DNA of 7,331 nucleotides from Methanobacteriota archaeon (GTDB lineage Archaea > Thermoplasmatota > Thermoplasmata > RBG-16-68-12). This document shows positions 1 to 6,341 of this stretch, in pieces. The number at the start of each line of letters is the position of its first letter. The first letter of the stretch is position 1. The notes beneath the pieces were generated by a model. It was given only the letters and a program-made list of their open reading frames with translations, was not told where the DNA came from and ran no database searches. The translations under genes and the position numbers were made by a program. The stretch is from contig VBLS01000016.1 of assembly GCA_005878635.1 (NCBI GenBank), positions 1 to 7,331 on the forward strand, in the 5' to 3' direction.

Positions 1-2280
1 GAATTCGCTCGGCGGCAGGAGGCGGAAGTCGATCTGCAGGGAGAGGGTGAAGGTCTTCGCCCGACCTGGGCCTACCGAGATCGAGGCCGGATGGGACAGC
101 GTGAGGCTGCCATCGTCCTCCGTCGGCGTTCGGAACGCGTCGGAGATCGAGAAGGTCTTCGTCGAGGTGCCTTTGTTCCGGACCTCCAAGTTGAAGGAGT
201 ACGTCTTCACTGCGGTCCGGTCGCTCTCTCGGACGCCGAAGGTCGCGCTCCCGGGGACGACGACCGAGGAGACGTCGGCCGCGACGTCGACGCGCACGCG
301 TCCCGCGCCCATCAGGGCCACGGGGTAGACTTCGCCGCCCCGCTCCGCATCCGTCGCGGTGTTCATCAGGACGTCCTTGATCTCCTGCACGCTCCAGGTC
401 GGGTGCAGCTGGCGGAGCAGCGCGGCGGCTCCCGCGACGTGCGGGGACGCCATCGAGGTGCCGGACAGGTTGATCCCGTCATCGCCGCTCCCGGCGAGCG
501 CCGAGAAGATGTTGCCGCCCGGCGCCGTGATGTCCGGCTTCAGGGCCGAATCCCCGAACCGAGGTCCGCGGGAGGTGAAGCCCTGCAGGCGGTTCGGGAT
601 CGAGAGGGTGTTGGCCGGGTCCATCGTGAACGTCGTGCCCGCGCCGATCGCGCCCGAGACCGCGATCCCGTCGAGGTTCCCGATCATGACGCCGGGGATC
701 GTGATGCCGGCCCCGCTGCCGCCCATGACGATCGGGTCCGCGGCGGGGATTTGGTTGTACACGACCACGGCGGACGCGCCCGCGTTCTGCGCGTTCAGGA
801 CCTTCGTCCGGAAGGTGCAGACGCCGCGCTCGATCAAGGGGATCTTCCCGGTCAGGGAGCCCGCGGGTAGGGCGCTGCAGGCCCTCGCGTCCGGCGAGCC
901 GACGGCCCCGAGCTGGACGGCCGGGCCGCTCACGGTGCCGGTTACAGCGAGGGGGACGGTGAGGGCGCCCTCGAGCGATTCCTTGTCCCCGTCCGCGCCG
1001 TTGCTCCCGGCGACGGCCACGAGTTGCACCGTCACGCCGGGATCGTTGCCGGCCGCGACGCTGATCGCGTCGGAGGCGACGGCGGGGGATCCGGCGAAGT
1101 AGGGATGGTTCCCCGAGTTGCCCGCGGAAGCGACGACGACGGTGCCGAGGGCCGCCGCGGCGTTCGATGCGACCGCCGTCATGTCCGTGTTGCGGCCGTA
1201 GGGGCTGCCGAGGGACATGTTGATCACGTCGACGTGGTCCGACGTGTCTCCGTCGCCGTTCGGGTCGACCGCCATTTCAATCGCGGCCGCGACGTTCGCG
1301 GAGCTCGTCGATCCGAGCGCGAACACCTTGTAGATCAGGAGGGACGCGCCCGGCGCGACGCCGTGGGCCACCTTCGAGGTCCCGATGCCCGCGGTGATGC
1401 CGGCGACGTGCGTCCCGTGTCCTTCGACGTCGAGCGGGTCCGCGTCCGGCACGGGGATGCTGCTGCAGATGCCCGGGCTCGGCGGGACCGCGGGGCAATT
1501 GGAATCGTACCATTCGCCGACGAGGTCCGTCCCGCCAATCACCTTCGCGGTGGGGAACGTCCCCGGCTCGATGACGGTCGGATCGTTCGCGGCGTAGTCG
1601 GCCGGGTTGCCGCTGCCGCCGAGGTCCGCGTGGGTGTAATCGATCCCGGTGTCGATGATCGCGATGCGCATGCCGGTGCCGTCGGCCCCGAGGTCGGCGT
1701 AGCTCTCGCCGCCGAGGATGAACGGCACGCTGTTGTCGAGGCTCGGCGAGGCGCTCTGCACGGGGACGAGCCGCGCCACTCCGGGGATCGAGAGGGCGCG
1801 GATCAGGGTCGCCCGGTCCGCCATCACGTCGAAGCCGTTGAACACGATGCGATATTCATGGAGAATCTGGACGCCGGCGGCGAGGAGGCCCGCCTTGACG
1901 GCGGCTTGGGATTGCCGCAAGGAGGCGACGAACGACTTCTGTCCCGCCGCGTCGAGAGCCGCCCGGCCATTGTCGATCCGCGACTGCTGTTCCGCGGCAA
2001 GCGAATTCCCCTCCAGGGAAACGACCATCTCGACCTGGCCGCGAGCATTCAATCCGAGCGGGATCATCGCCTTCGTCAGGCCTAGATCCGTGATCGGTTG
2101 CGCCCGATCGCCGAACGCATTCGCCAGGTGCGCCCAATTCAGCGCGGACGTCCCGACGACCGCCGTCGCCACGGCTTGGACCGGCACGACGCCGATCGAT
2201 GCGACCATCACGAAAGCCAACACAATTGCCGGGAGCCGCCGAACCGAGTTTAGAGCTCCCGCACGTACTCCAAATTGCAT
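1..2280 (-). CDS. Secreted subtilisin-like serine protease (S8, Vpr/C5a-peptidase type), C-terminus cut by window edge
   Basis: The frame is open for 760 codons from ATG at 2278-2280 to the left edge, so the C-terminus is missing. Residues 1-36 look like a Sec signal peptide: arginines at 14-15, a hydrophobic core, and probable cleavage after VQA. Residues about 83-175 resemble an inhibitor-I9 propeptide. The S8 domain has the full triad: D210 in IIDTGID, H288 in GHGTHVAG and S609 in GTSMASPHVAG, with oxyanion N388 in SAGNSG. A DPNGDGDTSD loop (339-348) looks like a calcium site. A protease-associated (PA) domain sits inside the catalytic domain at about 445-550 (GKIPLIERGVCTF). A beta-rich Fn3-like domain starts at about 670 and runs off the edge. 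This order is typical of large extracellular Vpr-type proteases, so the inferred role is digestion or processing of proteins outside the cell. The ATG has a purine-rich ribosome site 8 bases upstream. The gene is divergent from the Nudix gene. Confidence 0.95.
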   Translation of the reverse strand, partial: MQFGVRAGALNSVRRLPAIVLAFVMVASIGVVPVQAVATAVVGTSALNWAHLANAFGDRAQPITDLGLTKAMIPLGLNARGQVEMVVSLEGNSLAAEQQSRIDNGRAALDAAGQKSFVASLRQSQAAVKAGLLAAGVQILHEYRIVFNGFDVMADRATLIRALSIPGVARLVPVQSASPSLDNSVPFILGGESYADLGADGTGMRIAIIDTGIDYTHADLGGSGNPADYAANDPTVIEPGTFPTAKVIGGTDLVGEWYDSNCPAVPPSPGICSSIPVPDADPLDVEGHGTHVAGITAGIGTSKVAHGVAPGASLLIYKVFALGSTSSANVAAAIEMAVDPNGDGDTSDHVDVINMSLGSPYGRNTDMTAVASNAAAALGTVVVASAGNSGNHPYFAGSPAVASDAISVAAGNDPGVTVQLVAVAGSNGADGDKESLEGALTVPLAVTGTVSGPAVQLGAVGSPDARACSALPAGSLTGKIPLIERGVCTFRTKVLNAQNAGASAVVVYNQIPAADPIVMGGSGAGITIPGVMIGNLDGIAVSGAIGAGTTFTMDPANTLSIPNRLQGFTSRGPRFGDSALKPDITAPGGNIFSALAGSGDDGINLSGTSMASPHVAGAAALLRQLHPTWSVQEIKDVLMNTATDAERGGEVYPVALMGAGRVRVDVAADVSSVVVPGSATFGVRESDRTAVKTYSFNLEVRNKGTSTKTFSISDAFRTPTEDDGSLTLSHPASISVGPGRAKTFTLSLQIDFRLLPPSEF

Positions 2281-2288
2281 TTTGATTT

Positions 2289-2297
2289 CCCCTCCCC
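2289..2297 (-). promoter_or_regulatory. Ribosome binding site of the S8 protease
   Basis: On the minus strand GGGGAGGGG lies 8 bases before the ATG at 2280, a good match to the anti-Shine-Dalgarno partner. It supports this start, and implies that this mRNA has a leader, unlike the neighbouring Nudix gene. The promoter itself is unclear. Two weak AT-rich candidates on the minus strand are ATAATA (2373-2378) and CTTTTTGAAG (2342-2351), which would give leaders of roughly 70 and 40 bases. Confidence 0.6.
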
Positions 2298-2502
2298 GCG
2301 AGGACACGAGCCCGTTGGGCGGGAGCCGATACGTTGAGTGACTTCAAAAAGCATTCCCCCAATCGGATCGCGTATTATCAGGAGGAGAAACAGGACGACC
2401 GATTGCGTCGACTCGACGTTGTTCCGACGATCCTACGTCGCGAATCTTCCGCGCGGACCGCATCTGCGGTGTCCCGAACGTCCCGAAACCTCGAGTCAAC
2501 CC

Positions 2503-2508
2503 TAATAT
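2503..2508 (+). promoter_or_regulatory. TATA-like element for the Nudix gene (probable leaderless mRNA)
   Basis: TAATAT is centred about 26 bases before the GTG at 2532, the distance at which an archaeal TATA box would place transcription start on or next to the start codon. No Shine-Dalgarno motif lies at a useful distance; the nearest purine run (GAGGAAG, 2510-2516) ends 15 bases before the GTG. Both points favour a leaderless transcript starting at about 2530-2532. Confidence 0.45.
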
Positions 2509-2531
2509 CGAGGAAGCGTTGCCATTTCGCC

Positions 2532-3107
2532 GTGAGCGAGGCGTCGGTCGAACGGCTGCGTAAGTTCCTCCTGCCCCTCGAACTCGCCGAGGCGGAGCTG
2601 AAGACGAAACCCGCGGCCGCGGTGATGATCATCTTGAGGGAAGGGCCCGAAGGCCTCGAGGTCCTCCTCGGGGAACGACGGAAGCGCGAAGGCGATCCTT
2701 GGTCCGGTCAGATCGGCCTCCCGGGCGGCCGGCATCACGTCGAGGATGGGACCCTCCTGAGCACCGCGCTGCGGGAGACGCGAGAGGAGGTCGGCATCGA
2801 CGTCGGGAGCGCCGCGGAGACGTTAGGTCACATGGCCCCGCGGGCCCCCGGCAACAAGCCCGAGTTGCTCGTCGTCCCCTACGTGGCCCTCGCGACCGCG
2901 CCGCTCGAAGCGACCCCGGGGCCGGAGATGACCTCGGTCTTCTGGGTCCCCCTGTCGGCGTTGCCGGCGACCCAGGGGAAGACCCTCGTGCCGACGATCC
3001 TCGGCGAACTGAACGTCCCGTCGTACACGTCGGGCGACCGCCTCATCTGGGGCTTCACCTATCGCATCCTCGAGGAGCTCCTCGTCTTCGTGGGACTCAG
3101 CGCCTGA
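2532..3107 (+). CDS. Nudix hydrolase, CoA-pyrophosphatase-like
   Basis: From the GTG at 2532 this encodes 191 residues. The Nudix box spans residues 65-89: GG65-66, then R81-E82 and E85-E86, then G88, with the acidic residues that normally bind Mg2+ or Mn2+. It is preceded by DPWSGQIGLPGG (55-66). The extra residue between GG and RE, and the C-terminal IWGFTYRIL segment (172-180), are typical of the NudL/NUDT7-type group that cleaves CoA and its esters to 3',5'-ADP and phosphopantetheine derivatives. Substrate is inferred from family resemblance only; other nucleoside-diphosphate derivatives are possible. It should be cytosolic, with no signal peptide or TM segment. The frame stays open upstream to an ATG at 2334, but the added 66 residues are low in complexity, rich in Arg and Ser and unlike Nudix N-termini, and the TATA-like element falls inside that stretch, so the GTG is preferred. 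It converges on the gene at 3133 with a 25-base gap. Confidence 0.88.
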   Translation: MSEASVERLRKFLLPLELAEAELKTKPAAAVMIILREGPEGLEVLLGERRKREGDPWSGQIGLPGGRHHVEDGTLLSTALRETREEVGIDVGSAAETLGHMAPRAPGNKPELLVVPYVALATAPLEATPGPEMTSVFWVPLSALPATQGKTLVPTILGELNVPSYTSGDRLIWGFTYRILEELLVFVGLSA

Positions 3108-3132
3108 TGGCGAAGCGAACGTCGATACGATC

Positions 3133-3642
3133 TCAGCAGCTGCTGGCCCTCGAGGCGGGTGGCGTGCACATCCTCAGCGTATACAAGTGGGTGCCACAGT
3201 CAGGGACCGTTGCGCTCAGGTCATGCTGGGAGGATGCTCCGGAGGGAACCCCGAAGTCCTCGGCCGCGGCGGAGGAGCCGTCGATGTTCAGGTGCACCGT
3301 CACCAGGCCGGCCGCTCCCCCTTGATTGGTCAACGTGAAAACCGAGTTCACGGTCCGCGTCATCGTCGACGGCTCGCAGTCGGAGATGGAGAATTGCGGA
3401 TCGGCCAACCGGACGCTCGGTTTTGGCGTGGCGGCGAGGACGGCGAAAGACAGGGCCCCCGCGAGGAGGATGGAGAGCCCCTTCGTGATGTGGTGACCCG
3501 CCGGACCCCGCGAGACGAACAGGTGGTACGGTCCGGTACCGTCCCGTGGAGGGAGAAGCCCTGAGTTCAATTGGGTCGTGGTCGCCCCTCCGACTTGGAT
3601 AACACGGACGCGGGGATAGGCCTTCGCCGATTCGCCCGGCAC
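3133..3642 (-). CDS. Small exported or membrane-anchored protein with Ig-like (CARDB-like) beta domain
   Basis: This is an unrecognised protein of up to 169 residues. One hydrophobic segment (about 55-71, GLSILLAGALSFAVLAA) looks like a signal peptide or N-terminal anchor. The rest would lie outside the membrane. It has alternating beta-like stretches (FTLTNQGG, GLVTVHLNIDG, HLYTLRM) resembling CARDB or other Ig-like adhesion domains, and four cysteines (89, 149, 159, 169) that could pair. The frame opens at a GTG (3640-3642) 9 bases after the stop of the gene at 3652-4206, suggesting one operon. The first ~50 residues look weak: more A/T at third positions and no clear ribosome site. Translation may start later, for example at the TTG at 3568-3570, where a GTTATCC element lies upstream on the minus strand. 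The coding call rests on the hydrophobic segment, the beta pattern and high GC at third positions. Function unknown. Confidence 0.62.
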   Translation of the reverse strand: MPGESAKAYPRVRVIQVGGATTTQLNSGLLPPRDGTGPYHLFVSRGPAGHHITKGLSILLAGALSFAVLAATPKPSVRLADPQFSISDCEPSTMTRTVNSVFTLTNQGGAAGLVTVHLNIDGSSAAAEDFGVPSGASSQHDLSATVPDCGTHLYTLRMCTPPASRASSC

Positions 3643-3651
3643 GCAGAAATC

Positions 3652-4206
3652 TCAGCGCTTGAGGTCTCGGTCGAGCGGCCGTTGCGGACTGTGGCGCAAC
3701 CGCTCGACGAAGTCGGGGTCGTGGAGTGCCTCGAGCAGATCCTGCCCGGTCAGGTTCTCAGGAATCGGCATCGCGGGGGTCCGCGCGTTCCCCTTTTCTG
3801 CGTGAGGCGTCCGGGTCCCGAACCGCGCCGCATCGACGGCCCTTCGCAGGGCGACGGCGGAGACGATTTCTTTCGAGGACGGCTTCGGGGTCAGCACGAT
3901 CCGGTGGTGGGCCGCGAGGCCATCGAGCGATTGAACGTCGATCCATTGCCCGCATTCCGGGCATCGCACGAGGCCATCGGAAGTCTGCGGCGGGCGCATC
4001 TCCAACGCGATGATCGCGACGCGCAGGAACAGGTAGATGACGATCGTCGCGAGAAGGTAGGACTCGATGCGCGCGTCGGCGAGTCGGAACGGGTGATTGA
4101 GGTAGAGGTTCTCGTGATTGATGAAGACGAACGAGGCGGCGGCCGCGATCACCAAGAGCAAGAGCTCCCGCAGGGCGTATCGCGAGGAACGTGTCGGGAA
4201 TCCCAT
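3652..4206 (-). CDS. Two-TM protein with CxxC...HH possible metal site, unknown function
   Basis: This is a 184-residue protein not recognised as a named family. Hydrophobic segments at about 12-29 and 49-69 form a hairpin in the membrane. It is followed by a soluble tail, probably cytoplasmic given the basic residues flanking the first segment. The tail holds CPECG (C82, C85) and a His pair at 100-101, a spacing that could bind zinc as a short C2H2-like finger or half of a zinc ribbon. The last 40 residues (about 145-184) are polar and helical in character, with LTGQDLLEALHDPDFVERL as a likely amphipathic helix. The start is ATG with a modest GAGGG 7 bases upstream. A TATA-like element at 4284-4292 lies about 80 bases before it. 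The exported Ig-like gene follows after 9 bases. A regulatory or scaffold role at the membrane would be a guess. Confidence 0.75.
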   Translation of the reverse strand: MGFPTRSSRYALRELLLLVIAAAASFVFINHENLYLNHPFRLADARIESYLLATIVIYLFLRVAIIALEMRPPQTSDGLVRCPECGQWIDVQSLDGLAAHHRIVLTPKPSSKEIVSAVALRRAVDAARFGTRTPHAEKGNARTPAMPIPENLTGQDLLEALHDPDFVERLRHSPQRPLDRDLKR

Positions 4207-4283
4207 CCGGCTGCCCTCGAATCGGGCCCGACCCGGATGCGGGGCTCGGGCCTTCCTCTGAGGTCGGGACAGGGTCGTGGCGC

Positions 4284-4292
4284 GGATATACC
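4284..4292 (-). promoter_or_regulatory. TATA-like element for the two-TM zinc-site gene
   Basis: The minus strand reads GGTATATCC, about 80 bases before the ATG at 4206. With an archaeal TATA-to-start distance of about 26 bases it would begin a transcript near 4262 and leave a leader of some 55 bases containing the GAGGG ribosome site. It resembles the element driving the divergent gene on the other side (AAATATATCC); both end in TATATCCG. Confidence 0.4.
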
Positions 4293-4338
4293 TTTGGAAG
4301 GCTGGGACGATGGTATCAAAAGTGAGAAGGGGGGAATG

Positions 4339-4346
4339 AAATATAT
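4339..4346 (+). promoter_or_regulatory. TATA-like element for the four-TM protein
   Basis: AAATATAT in an otherwise GC-rich region is centred about 24 bases before a GTG at 4367 and about 30 before the ATG at 4373. Either codon would be at or close to the 5' end of the mRNA, so the transcript is probably leaderless or nearly so. The run of G and A just upstream (4325-4338) could serve as a BRE-like purine element. Confidence 0.5.
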
Positions 4347-4372
4347 CCGGTTCCTCATCAGGCGGGGTGCTA

Positions 4373-5083
4373 ATGGCGAAGCGTATCCGGCCGGCGGTTC
4401 TCGGGGCCGGATTCGGGATCTATTTTCTCGTCGTCGGGGCCATCGCCTGGCAGTTCGCCCAAGGCCTCCCGAACCCGTGGTTTGAGAAGGACATCACCCG
4501 CTGGGTCTATATGACGGACATGCTCGTCGCCGCGGTCTTCCTCGTCGGCCTCGGCGGGCTTGGACTGAGCATCCGTTCCTCGTTCTCGCGACAGATCCGG
4601 GAGGTCGACGCGCGGCTCGGATCGATGGTGCGACAATCGGACGTCCTGCCGCCGCCGCTCGCGGAGGCCGCGACGACGCGCGACACGGTCGACCGGGACA
4701 TCGACGAACTGCTCGAGAGCCTCAGCGAGGTGGAGGCGACCGCGACGCGGGAGGTCCAGGCCATGGACTCCAACCCGCAATCCGGCTCGACGTCCTACGG
4801 CGACGAGGACGACACGAAGCTCGGGTCGAGGCGGCAGCGCCTGATCGCGCGCCGCAAGTTCCTCGGCCGCTACTTGATCGGGCCGGGCCTCGTCGCGGGC
4901 GTGATCCTCGGCATTTCCGGGATGATGCTCCCAGGCGCCGATGGATTCGCCCAATACAACCACCACTTCAACACCGCCCTCATCCTCGGCATCGGGTACG
5001 CCTGGATCGGCGTCGGCTGGTACATCGCCCTGACCGTCTTCGCCCTCGTCGGCGGGCGGGACTCGGGCGGCCGAAAAAAGTGA
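4373..5083 (+). CDS. Four-TM membrane protein with charged helical central loop, unknown function
   Basis: This is 236 residues from ATG 4373; an in-frame GTG at 4367 would add two. I do not recognise the family. TM segments lie at about 8-29, 47-66, 167-187 and 200-226. The loop between TM2 and TM3 (about 68-165) is highly charged. It includes a likely coiled coil (DTVDRDIDELLESLSEVEAT, 104-123), a low-complexity stretch (133-149) and a basic patch (RRQRLIARRK, 153-162) just before TM3. With basic residues at both ends (MAKRIR, GGRKK), the positive-inside rule places termini and loop in the cytoplasm. That gives a two-hairpin protein with a soluble dimerising module. It is divergent from the two-TM zinc-site gene and shares its promoter region. 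A scaffold or sensor role is possible but unsupported. Confidence 0.78.
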   Translation: MAKRIRPAVLGAGFGIYFLVVGAIAWQFAQGLPNPWFEKDITRWVYMTDMLVAAVFLVGLGGLGLSIRSSFSRQIREVDARLGSMVRQSDVLPPPLAEAATTRDTVDRDIDELLESLSEVEATATREVQAMDSNPQSGSTSYGDEDDTKLGSRRQRLIARRKFLGRYLIGPGLVAGVILGISGMMLPGADGFAQYNHHFNTALILGIGYAWIGVGWYIALTVFALVGGRDSGGRKK

Positions 5084-5115
5084 TGCGCCGGCGCGCGAGG
5101 AAGAAGGGATTCGGT

Positions 5116-5129
5116 CCTATTTTCGAAAA
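5116..5129 (+). terminator. Possible T-rich terminator after the four-TM gene
   Basis: CCTATTTTCGAAAA, the only T-rich run between this stop codon and the next promoter, lies 33 bases after the stop. Archaeal termination often needs only a short U tract. The tract is weak and part of a TTTTCGAAAA palindrome, so the call is tentative. A perfect GCGCCGGCGC palindrome (5085-5094) just after the stop has no loop of its own. Confidence 0.25.
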
Positions 5130-5149
5130 AGCGACGCGTGACGGATGGA

Positions 5150-5158
5150 TTTAAATAA
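5150..5158 (+). promoter_or_regulatory. Strong archaeal TATA box (TTTAAATAA) for the 77-residue protein
   Basis: TTTAAATAA is the closest match to the archaeal TATA consensus in the window and stands out sharply from the GC-rich surroundings. Transcription would start near 5180, leaving a leader of about 20 bases before ATG 5201. The leader contains GAGGG (5190-5194), 6 bases before the start, as a ribosome site. The strength suggests this small gene is well expressed and transcribed independently of the upstream gene. Confidence 0.7.
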
Positions 5159-5200
5159 GGCTATGAAGCATAGACTTGGGCAATAGGCCGAGGGTCACCG

Positions 5201-5434
5201 ATGATTACGACCGTCGTTACCGTCACGTCGACGTTTCTCGCGGGCAGCTTCGGGGCTGCCGCGGTCGCGTCCCTCATCCTGTTCCTGATCATGCGGGAGC
5301 TCACGAGCGCCCACGCGGAGGAGACCGGCAGCACGAAGTCGAGGACCCTCTCCCACACGCTGCTCATCCCCATCAGCCCGCTCCTGGTCGTCTTCGCCTT
5401 CATCGTCGCGGTGAAGGTCATCGAAGTCCTCTAG
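5201..5434 (+). CDS. Small two-TM membrane protein (77 residues), unknown function
   Basis: The product has two hydrophobic helices (about 11-31 and 53-73) joined by a short polar loop (MRELTSAHAEETGSTKSRT, 31-49). The N-terminus is rich in Thr and Val (MITTVVTVTSTF). The family is not recognised. Its reality is supported by a consensus TATA box and a GAGGG ribosome site at proper distances, GC-biased third positions and a clean two-helix pattern. It could be a subunit or regulator of a membrane complex, but nothing next to it indicates which. It ends 38 bases before the stop of the convergent CPBP protease gene. A TTTT run at 5455-5458 in that gap is a weak terminator candidate. Confidence 0.75.
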   Translation: MITTVVTVTSTFLAGSFGAAAVASLILFLIMRELTSAHAEETGSTKSRTLSHTLLIPISPLLVVFAFIVAVKVIEVL

Positions 5435-5451
5435 GCCTCGCGCTCCGGGAC

Positions 5452-5459
5452 GTGTTTTC
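5452..5459 (+). terminator. Possible T-run terminator in the convergent gap
   Basis: GTGTTTTC lies about 20 bases after the stop of the 77-residue gene, in the 38-base space between two convergent genes. It is the only T run there and could end the plus-strand transcript, but four T residues make a weak signal. Confidence 0.22.
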
Positions 5460-5472
5460 GGATCCGATCGGG

Positions 5473-6330
5473 TCAGTGGAACGGCGCGACCAGGTACAGG
5501 ATGACGTTCCCGAGGCTGTGGCTCAAGATGACGCCCCAGAGGTTCTTCGTCTTCAGGGCGACGAAGCCGTAGAAGAGGCCGACGCCGAAGACGAAGACGA
5601 GGTCGAAGCCGCTGAGGAAGAAGATGTGCAGGCTGGCGAAAATCGCGGTCACGTAGAGGAGGCCGTACCGGCCCCCGAGGGCTTCGACGGCCCGCCTCAA
5701 GAGGATGCCGCGGAAGATGAGCTCCTCGGATAGGCCAGTCGCGAGGAAGATGACGACCGCGCCACCGAGGAGCCAGCCGACGGAATCGGGTGGGATCCAC
5801 GGTCCGGGCCGCAGGATGGCATACTCGAGCCGGCCCAGCGGGATCCCGGTCATCGCGACCACGAACTGGAGCGGGACCTCCCGGGCCCGACGGACGAGGA
5901 GGCCGAGGTCCCGCGGCCCGAGGCGCTGCACGTAGGCGACCGCCGCGACGGACACGAGCAGCGGGATGCTGACGAGGGCGAGCCACGGGATCGTGTTCAG
6001 CGGGCTTATCTCCGGGCTCGCGAAGAAGGGGAAGCGCGGGACCGCGAGGGAGAAGACGCGGACGAGGGACGCGAGGCTCACCGCGACGAGGAGCGCCGCC
6101 AACGTGGAGTCCTTGGTCTGCTGGAAGACGGAGAGGAACAGGAGCGAGAAGACCAGCAGGATGTGCATCGAGAGGCCGATCGGCTGGAACGGGCGATCGA
6201 CCGGGCTCGCGGGACCGGGGATCGCGATGAAGACTTCCGCGAGGGTCACCAGGGCGAGGTACGCCAGCAGATACGTCCACCGGGACGCGCGGACCGACGC
6301 CACCTGGGGCGTCGAGACGGCCGTGGCCAT
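5473..6330 (-). CDS. CPBP-family intramembrane glutamic protease (CAAX/Abi type)
   Basis: This is a 285-residue integral membrane protein with about eight hydrophobic segments. The conserved C-terminal half carries the family motifs: E202-E203-x3-R207 (SEELIFRG), F231-x3-H235 (FASLH), and H271-x3-N275 (HSLGN). In this family the first glutamate and the histidines form the active site within the membrane; Rce1-type members cut prenylated CAAX proteins, and many prokaryotic members process or degrade membrane peptides. All expected residues are present, so it should be active. The substrate cannot be read from sequence. The start is ATG 6328-6330, only 3 bases after the stop of the upstream flippase gene. 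A GGAGTGA motif overlaps that stop and acts as ribosome site, so translation is probably coupled. A longer open frame (5195-6694) in another minus-strand frame overlaps it but is an Arg/Pro/Gly-rich shadow. Confidence 0.93.
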   Translation of the reverse strand: MATAVSTPQVASVRASRWTYLLAYLALVTLAEVFIAIPGPASPVDRPFQPIGLSMHILLVFSLLFLSVFQQTKDSTLAALLVAVSLASLVRVFSLAVPRFPFFASPEISPLNTIPWLALVSIPLLVSVAAVAYVQRLGPRDLGLLVRRAREVPLQFVVAMTGIPLGRLEYAILRPGPWIPPDSVGWLLGGAVVIFLATGLSEELIFRGILLRRAVEALGGRYGLLYVTAIFASLHIFFLSGFDLVFVFGVGLFYGFVALKTKNLWGVILSHSLGNVILYLVAPFH

Positions 6331-6332
6331 GG

Positions 6333-6341
6333 CTCACTCCA
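6333..6341 (-). promoter_or_regulatory. Ribosome site overlapping the flippase stop codon
   Basis: The minus strand reads TGGAGTGAG followed by CC and the CPBP ATG. The GGAGTGA motif contains the flippase TGA stop, so ribosomes ending the flippase are placed to begin the protease. This is the main evidence that the two genes share a transcript and fixes the CPBP start. Confidence 0.55.

Noticed and set aside
1..6. Window begins with an EcoRI site (GAATTC), suggesting a cloned restriction fragment end
   Set aside because: Another GAATTC occurs at 2003-2008 and the protease frame continues through the first, so it gives no reliable evidence of a cloning junction.
1024..2085. A 353-residue plus-strand open frame antisense to the S8 protease
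   Set aside because: It is full of Arg, Asp, Val and Gly in repetitive low-complexity order and lies opposite the catalytic domain, so it is a shadow of strong codon bias.
3107..3325. A plus-strand frame starting at an ATG that overlaps the Nudix stop (TGATG) and beginning MAKR
   Set aside because: Overlapping stop-start is a real coupling pattern, but the 72 residues show no domain and lie antisense to a frame with a membrane segment and beta-rich domain. The shared ATGGCGAAGCG with the gene at 4373 is short and probably chance.
3571..4485. A 304-residue plus-strand open frame antisense to the two-TM zinc-site gene
   Set aside because: No domain or membrane pattern is visible, it runs across a promoter region into another gene, and its composition is that of a shadow frame.
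5085..5094. GCGCCGGCGC perfect palindrome after the four-TM gene as a hairpin terminator
   Set aside because: It has no loop and no T run follows directly; such palindromes are common by chance in GC-rich DNA.
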